From contig RSEE01000012.1 in the NCBI GenBank assembly GCA_003971905.1, forward strand, positions 620,001 through 684,000: a stretch of DNA of 64,000 bases, written 5' to 3'. The DNA comes from Moniliella sp. 'wahieum' (taxonomy: Eukaryota; Basidiomycota; Moniliellomycetes; Moniliellales; Moniliellaceae). The translations under genes and the position numbers were made by a program. This document shows, piece after piece, positions 58,917 through 64,000 of this stretch. The notes beneath the pieces are model-generated. The model had not been told where the DNA came from. It worked only from the letters and a program-made list of their open reading frames with translations, and did not search any database. Numbering within the stretch: position 1 is the first letter of the stretch; every line of letters starts with the position of its first letter.

Positions 58917-59596
58917 GGCGGGGCGGTGGGGCCGAAGCCGAGGGGCAAGGCGGGATGCGAGGGTGGCCGGGGCAGGGCAGGCAGCGCGCATGCGAATGCC
59001 GTGGTCTGGCGGAGCGGCGGAGGCCCGAGGTGATGAGGATGTGATGTGATCGAGGCAGGACAGGGGCCAATGCGTGGCAGCCTGCTGGTGCTCCACAAGC
59101 GCTATGATGCGCAGCGCAGTGGCTGCGGTGGTCTCCAGTACCTAGTACCACTGCGCTCGCCACCGCATCTGGCGTCCACATTCCACTGTCGTCGCACAAC
59201 CGGTAACCCACCAGGCCGGCGATGAGCGCTACGCATTCCCAAGTTAGGACGCCCTCCTTAATCCAGTCGCTCCTGCGGCCACGTCCCACCCGCTGCGCCT
59301 CAGCTCCCCGTTCCCAGTTCCGTCCATTCCGCCCTGCCCAGCGCCCAGAGGGTCGGGGCCCACAGAGCACGGGGGCAGTGTCCGGCCGGCGGGGTCCCGC
59401 ATCCCGCCGGGGTTGGATGGCGGTGTGTGCGACGCCGATTGGGGTGATGCGACGCATTGACGCCATGCGTGGTGGCAACCGAGGCGGTGCGCGTGCTCTT
59501 AAGCATCCCCACTTCGACACCCCGCCTCCAGCGGCCACCCTGCCTCCGCCCCTTGCACTCCCCTCTCCCTCTCCTCTCCTCCGTCCCGCACGCGCC
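58917..59596. promoter_or_regulatory. Divergent region between rhodanese-like and GILT-like genes
   Basis: About 0.68 kb between divergently transcribed genes, GC-rich. No third gene is supported; open frames on both strands are Pro/Arg-rich and featureless. Confidence 0.5.
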
Positions 59597-60291
59597 ATGC
59601 CGCCACCTCGCCCAAGCCCAAACGCGCCCAGGCCGTGTTTGCCGCTCGGCCGCCGCCTGTCCCCGTCACGCTGCCGTCATGTCGCGCTGCCCCGACGCCC
59701 ACTTCTGCGAAGCTGTCTTTGACAACGTGCTCTCTTGTTCCCCCCGCCCACATCGACTTGGCATTCACCTACATTGGCCCCCCGACCCCTCTGCCACGTA
59801 CGGGGTACAGTGCATGCATGGCGACGCCGAGTGCCGCGGCAACATCCATCAACTCTGCGCCGCCCACGCCTTGGGCCCGGCCACAGGCGTTGCGGCCGCG
59901 TCAGATCCAGACACCAACCGTTGCTGCTGGACTTTGTGTTGTGCTCCACATTCGGACAAAGATTCGATTGGCCAAGACACAGCCGCTGAGCGATGCTGGG
60001 CTGAAACCCAGAGTCGCAGCACAGACGCGTCGCTGCCTCCCTGGCAGACCGTCCAATCCTGTGTCGACGACCCAGCCCAAGGACAGGCCTTTCTTCTCTC
60101 CAGTGTCACCCACACATCTCGCCTCCACGTACGCTCCTCTTGTACCGTCCTCATCGACCACATCTCCCCTCTGTGTCCGCGACGGTGGCGTTTGGCGCGA
60201 CTGTCCGCCTGGGGTAGGCGCCGAGCCAGAGGACTTTGCCAAGCAGATCGAGCACGCTTGGAGCAACGAGTTGCCCCTTTTGTCGAGCTGA
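59597..60291 (+). CDS. GILT-like thiol reductase family protein
   Basis: Homologue of gamma-interferon-inducible lysosomal thiol reductase. MSRCPDAHFCEAVFDNVL is the region of the redox site, followed by HIDLAFTYIGPP. CMHGDAECRGNIHQLC matches the GILT signature C-x-HG-xx-EC-xx-N-x4-C. Later come FVLCSTFGQRFDWPRHS, SCTVLID and CVRDGGVWRDCPPG, the usual C-terminal Cys pair region, then PEDFAKQIEHAWSN. The family CxxC is replaced by CPDA, with the next Cys five residues on (C-x5-C), so classical disulfide reduction is doubtful. The ATG at 59597 is tentative and no clear signal peptide is visible. Frame changes near 59680, 59750 and 59925 break an otherwise continuous protein. It may continue into the membrane segment that follows. 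Confidence 0.75.
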
Positions 60292-62293
60292 CTGCTGCAG
60301 CAGCCCCCTCTACCTACCCTCTGGGCAAGCGGCAAGCTCCAGAGGGCGACTCTTCCCGTCCAATTCCCAATGCGTCTCAATCGCCTGTTGCCCCCGTTGG
60401 CAGCACCATAGCCCCCCGTCCCAGCGTTGGCTCGGGCAATGGGGACAAGAAGTCGGACGGTACCAATCCTGGTATTTTTACCGTCGCCATTGCCGGCCGC
60501 CCTTTTTGCAGTAGTTATCGGGCTGGCTCTGATACGGTTGGTTTACCGCCACCGCAATGGCCAACCCTTTTTCGGGACAAACCCCTCGGCCACGACCTCG
60601 CGTGCAGCTGCCACTCGTGCCACTCCAACCACGGCGGGTGCAACTGCCGGCGCTGCTGCAGGCACCGACGATACCACGCCTCGGTCGGCTATCGTAACTG
60701 TGGATGATCCATTGAAGCCACCTAAGTTGTGGGACGCCAAAGTTGCCGACTTTGATACTCTGGCCACCTTGGGCTATGCATACCCGGCTCTGACAATAAG
60801 GCAACTGGCCACAACGCTTGGGATCGCATCATGCCTGTCGCCGCTGCCCTCTCTCCGCAATTGTACCCCATTTTATTTGCTGATCAGGCCGAGAGCAACG
60901 CTCGTACAACGTCGGCCTCCCCTGCTGATACCAGTGAAGTCCGGGCCGGATCAAGTCGATGCGAAAGGGTGGTGGGGCCACGGCTACAAGTCCGGGGGGG
61001 CAGGACCGGATGAAGGCGATTCATTGGGGAATGAGCCTACGCCTGCGAGCGTCAATGTGACTGTGCTCATTGCAATGCCGAACCCATCGACAGTGGTGCC
61101 GTCCAGCTCGGGAGGGCCCCGTTGCCGGCGGCACGAGTGCAGATGCTACAATCGGAAGCGGGTGTGGCCCCCATGTCGGCTGCGTCCAAGATGGCCCGTC
61201 ATGCCTCTATGCGTTCTACCCGCTCCAATCGCTCCTTCCGTTCGATGCGTTCTTTTGCCTCTGCTCGTTCTGTCGCCTCTGCTCGCCGGTCTGCCTTCTT
61301 TGGTGCCGATTATGACCCCGCCATTGACACAGCAGCAGACAAGGAAGAAAAGAACAAGAACAGAATGCGGGTCGACCTGATGGACGCTGAGCCAACCGGC
61401 CGCTTGAGCGATGCTGGCTCTTCCTCTGAGGACAACAAGGCTGGCGACGATGTGGATGACGATGACGATGATAACGATGACGACGCTGAGGCGGAAGGAA
61501 TTCTTTCTGAGCTCATGTTTGGCACCGCCTCCGTTCCTATCTATACACTCCATTCTGCTTCCAACCCCAACCGGATTCCCTCGCGGTCAGGGTCCAGTGT
61601 GTATACGGGCGGGTTCAGCTACTCTTCTCGCGCACCACCCTCGCGAAATGACTTGTATGCCTTGTTGGCTCGCGCCCAGGATGTCAGAGACAACAAACCA
61701 ATCCCACCGATGAACATACTACTGCATCCACCGAAGCCGTCCCTGGCTCAGCGGGGGCCCAATTGGCACCGCCCCAAGCGGGCGTGCAGCCGACACGTGT
61801 CCCTTCGGTTCTGGGTGCTCCGGGGGCGCCTGCACGATCGGTAGTGGGAAGTGTCCACTCGGTCTCGCACCCACTCGCCAGCTCTCCGCCTCCACTTGCC
61901 GTGTCTCCCCCCCGATGCGTCTGAGCGTTTCTACCCAGTATGCCGTGCCGCTTCAGCCGCCGGCGACCCGGCTCGGTCGTTCCCGCCGTACGAGCTTTGG
62001 GCAACGCATCGCCTGCACCCATGCCTCCGTTGGCCACTCAGGACTTTTCCCTCTCCCCCTTGCCCAATCCGTGGAACTCATCGCCGTCGCCGTCTCCGTC
62101 GCCCATTGGCCCGCATGGTATACCCCCGCGCTCGTTCTCGGGTGCGCCCGCAGCGGACCTTCGGGTGGTAGAGGAAGAGGAGCCGTCCAGCCCGGGGGCA
62201 GGGCCGGTGGCCCCCCCTCCGCTCGCCCGCCCGACTGCTACCCGCTCTGCCCACGCCCGATACGATCTCGCGTGGCTCGGCTCGCTGCAGTGA
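60292..62293 (+). CDS. Uncharacterised single-pass membrane protein (or tail of the GILT-like protein)
   Basis: Family not recognised. A Ser/Thr/Pro-rich stretch beginning STYPLGKRQAPEGDSS contains a Lys-Arg site that could be cut by a Kex2-type protease. NPGIFTVAIAG and ALFAVVIGLALIRLVYRHRN follow as a transmembrane helix with a positive inner flank. The cytosolic part has LWDAKVADFDTLATLGYAYP, a Ser/Arg repeat (HASMRSTRSNRSFRSMRSFA), an Asp-rich run (near 61449-61490) and a Pro/Ser-rich end. No convincing start codon and signal peptide are visible just downstream of the GILT-like stop. It could therefore be a separate gene with an unread first exon or the second half of one gene. The end at 62293 is approximate. 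Confidence 0.45.
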
Positions 62294-62827
62294 TTGGTAG
62301 CTCGCCCATGTTGGTTGGTGTTGTGGTCTTTGCGTCGCCTCTTCCGATCCGTCAGGGAATGTGCGTATGGTGCGGCGCTGCCGTCCTGCCGCTTTGGTTA
62401 TTAGGGGATCTCGGTCCTACTTCCCCCCCCCCCGCCCTTCCGCCGCAGAGACAATGTTGATATCTACCGCCCCCGCGTTTAGCCCCCCGCTGCCTGTATG
62501 TTGATCCGCGCATATCCCCTGTCGCATGCATGTGTTGGAACGAGTCTGTTAGGTAGCCAGGCCTGCGCCGAGGGAAGGAAGAGGGCAGCCGGCGATGGTG
62601 TTAAGCGGGTGCTAAGAGAGGCTATCATTCATTCCGAACCAGATTAAGCAGGGTGTTACATACTACGAGGCCTGTCGCATGGTGGCGCCACAACACGTTT
62701 CCATTTCAAAATTGCACATGGCATCACTGGAGCAGAGGGATGCTAGGGTTGGCTTTGCTCTGCTTGCTCGGTGACGCGTGACGCGTGATTACTGATTAAT
62801 GACCTTCTCGCTGGCACGGCTGGCGCG
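62294..62827. promoter_or_regulatory. Intergenic: promoter of NDUFAF6-like gene
   Basis: No gene seen. Carries the GTGACGC heptad pair close to the downstream ATG. Confidence 0.55.
62771..62784. repeat. GTGACGC heptad repeat, 2 copies
   Basis: GTGACGC x2 then GTGATTA, about 45 bp upstream of the proposed NDUFAF6-like ATG. Contains two ACGCGT hexamers 7 bp apart. Confidence 0.8.
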
Positions 62828-64000
62828 GTGGGACGGGATGGGGCCGGCAGGTTGCAGAAGCACTCGAGTACTCGAGCTCAAGCGGCAAGCACTCAGCGCC
62901 TACCTAGGAAACGCCGGCGGTGCCTTGTTGTGCCACCATCTCCGCCCACCTGTCAGACCCTGGCCACCGCCTCCAGCGTCCATGGCCCCTCTGCCGTTTC
63001 TCCAGCGCAGGCGCGCGCTACGGTCCAGAACCTGCTCAAGTCGTCCGACCGCGTAGCCTACCTGACCTCGCGTCTCCATCCCCCCGCCGTCCAGCCGCAT
63101 TACCAGGCGCTGCGCGCCTTTGACCTCGAACTCCTTTCTCTCCGCAACTTGCCCGACCCCGAGCTCAGCCTCAAGCACATGGCCCAATGGAAGGAAGTCG
63201 TGCACGATATCTTTGCGGCGTCCCGCGGCAGCACCTCTGCCCCCCCACCCCCGCTCACCCCATTGCCGTCGCCCTTGCTGCCACCGTCTTGGACCCCGCT
63301 GTCCGCTCCAATCGCGTGGGCGGACTGCAAGAGTCGCGCTTGCTCACCCTTATCGAAACACGCGAACGGCAGTTGGACCCTATGCCCCCCTCCACCATCG
63401 AGGAAGTGGAAGAGATGGGGATCAACTCGTACGGCCAATTGTACCGGCTCACCCTCGACGCGGCTGGCATCCGCTCCTACCCGGACCAACCAGATCAGGA
63501 GGGTCCGGTGGAACGGCTGGTGAGCCAGCTGGGCAAGGCCGTCGGTATCACCTACGCATTGGCGCACACTCCCCCCTCGGCAATCGGCATGCCGGTCACA
63601 CCGCATAAGATGACGGCCCTGCACCAACCTACTGAAGTTGGGCCGGGCGGGGTTATGCCTGCGCCGGACCGACGCGGTCTCCTCTGCGGGTGCTGTTGCC
63701 TCTTGACGTGGTAACGCGCGGCGGGGTTGAACCCGGACCAAGTGATGCTCTTCTTTAACCCTTCGGTCCAATCCACCCGGCTCACCACAACCCCCGCGCA
63801 ACGCAAGATTTTGCCATCGGTTCCATTCTCGAGGAGATTATCTATGCGCTGGTGTACCGCACCCAGTCTCAGCTGCGCGACGTGCGAGCGACATGGAAAG
63901 CGCTGAAACGGGGGGCAGCCATGCCTGGGTCCACGGTGCATGCGGGTGCTGCTTCGGTCGCAGGCCCCATGGCCGAGCAGGCCAAGGCTGCCCTTGCCCG
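62828..64000 (+). CDS. NDUFAF6-like squalene/phytoene-synthase-family protein (3' truncated)
   Basis: Resembles mitochondrial complex I assembly factor NDUFAF6, a non-enzymatic relative of phytoene synthases. From the ATG at 62828 the N-terminus is Arg/Ser/Gln-rich and acid-poor, compatible with mitochondrial import. It continues SSDRVAYLTSRLHPPAVQPH, YQALRAFDLELLSLRNLPDP, LKHMAQWKEVVHDIFAA, then (other frame) VGGLQESRLLTLIETRERQL, PPSTIEEVEEMGINSYGQLY, LVSQLGKAVGITYALAHTP, LLPLDVVTRGGVEP and SILEEIIYALVYRTQSQLRD. This order matches the family (ALRAFNVE, R.QFWK..VE.IY, HIGKAQGI, P.D). The Asp-rich prenyl-binding motifs of true synthases are not evident. Frame changes near 63260, 63585 and 63670 fit missing bases. 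The gene continues past the window end. Confidence 0.75.

Noticed and set aside
1-64000. Retroelement, DNA transposon or virus-derived sequence
   Set aside because: No reverse transcriptase, integrase, transposase, capsid or long terminal repeat signal was recognised on either strand.

Overview
The window looks like nuclear DNA of a fungus, most likely a GC-rich basidiomycete. Genes are interrupted by short introns (about 49-99 nt where both splice sites can be read) with GT..AG ends and CTAAC/CTNAC-like branch points. The families present (Tra1, Sub2, Pik1, Eaf3, Whi2-like, KRE2/KTR mannosyltransferase, DUF3844, bZIP-DUF3425, GILT-like) are typical of fungi. The order or species cannot be fixed from sequence reading alone. 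I see no prophage, retroelement, rRNA, tRNA or CRISPR array.

Layout, left to right. 0.2-9 kb, minus strand: a fasciclin-domain membrane protein, a SLC35F/THI74-type DMT transporter and an APC amino-acid/GABA-type permease. 9-10.9 kb: gene-poor. 10.9-16.2 kb, minus: EAF3 (NuA4/Rpd3S chromo-MRG subunit), a Whi2-like BTB protein and a PQ-loop membrane protein. 16.6-25.2 kb, minus: an FCP1-like HAD protein, SUB2/UAP56, a KRE2/KTR-type mannosyltransferase and an unrecognised protein. 26.1-32.5 kb, minus: a DUF3844 (Vps3844-like) ER/vacuolar membrane protein and the PI 4-kinase PIK1. 33.2-45.4 kb, plus: the giant TRA1, divergent from PIK1. 47-58.9 kb, minus: ribosomal protein eL24, a probable CRAL-TRIO (Sec14-like) protein, an unrecognised Cys-containing protein, a bZIP-DUF3425 transcription factor and a rhodanese/Cdc25-like protein of the Ych1/Ibp1 type. 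59.6-64 kb, plus: a GILT-like thiol reductase homologue, a single-pass membrane protein and a truncated NDUFAF6-like squalene/phytoene-synthase-family protein.

Functionally the genes are housekeeping: chromatin acetylation (TRA1, EAF3), mRNA export (SUB2), translation (eL24), Golgi/secretory phosphoinositide and glycosylation functions (PIK1, KTR, CRAL-TRIO, DUF3844), transport and mitochondrial assembly. There is no sign of a cluster acting in one pathway.

Two window-wide patterns stand out. First, intergenic regions carry short tandem arrays whose unit is almost always 7 bp but whose sequence differs from array to array (GATCATC, GCATCAT, GTGACGC, GTAACGC, TTGAAGC, GTTACTA/GTCACTG, GTGACAT). 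Several lie about 50-500 bp upstream of a start codon, and a GCTGAGC/GCTCAGC word recurs in the same regions. Second, conserved essential genes contain many apparent single-base losses that break the frame without any intron (at least five in SUB2 alone). This is best explained as uncorrected base-deletion errors in the assembly. Gene spans below are therefore given as whole loci rather than single open frames.
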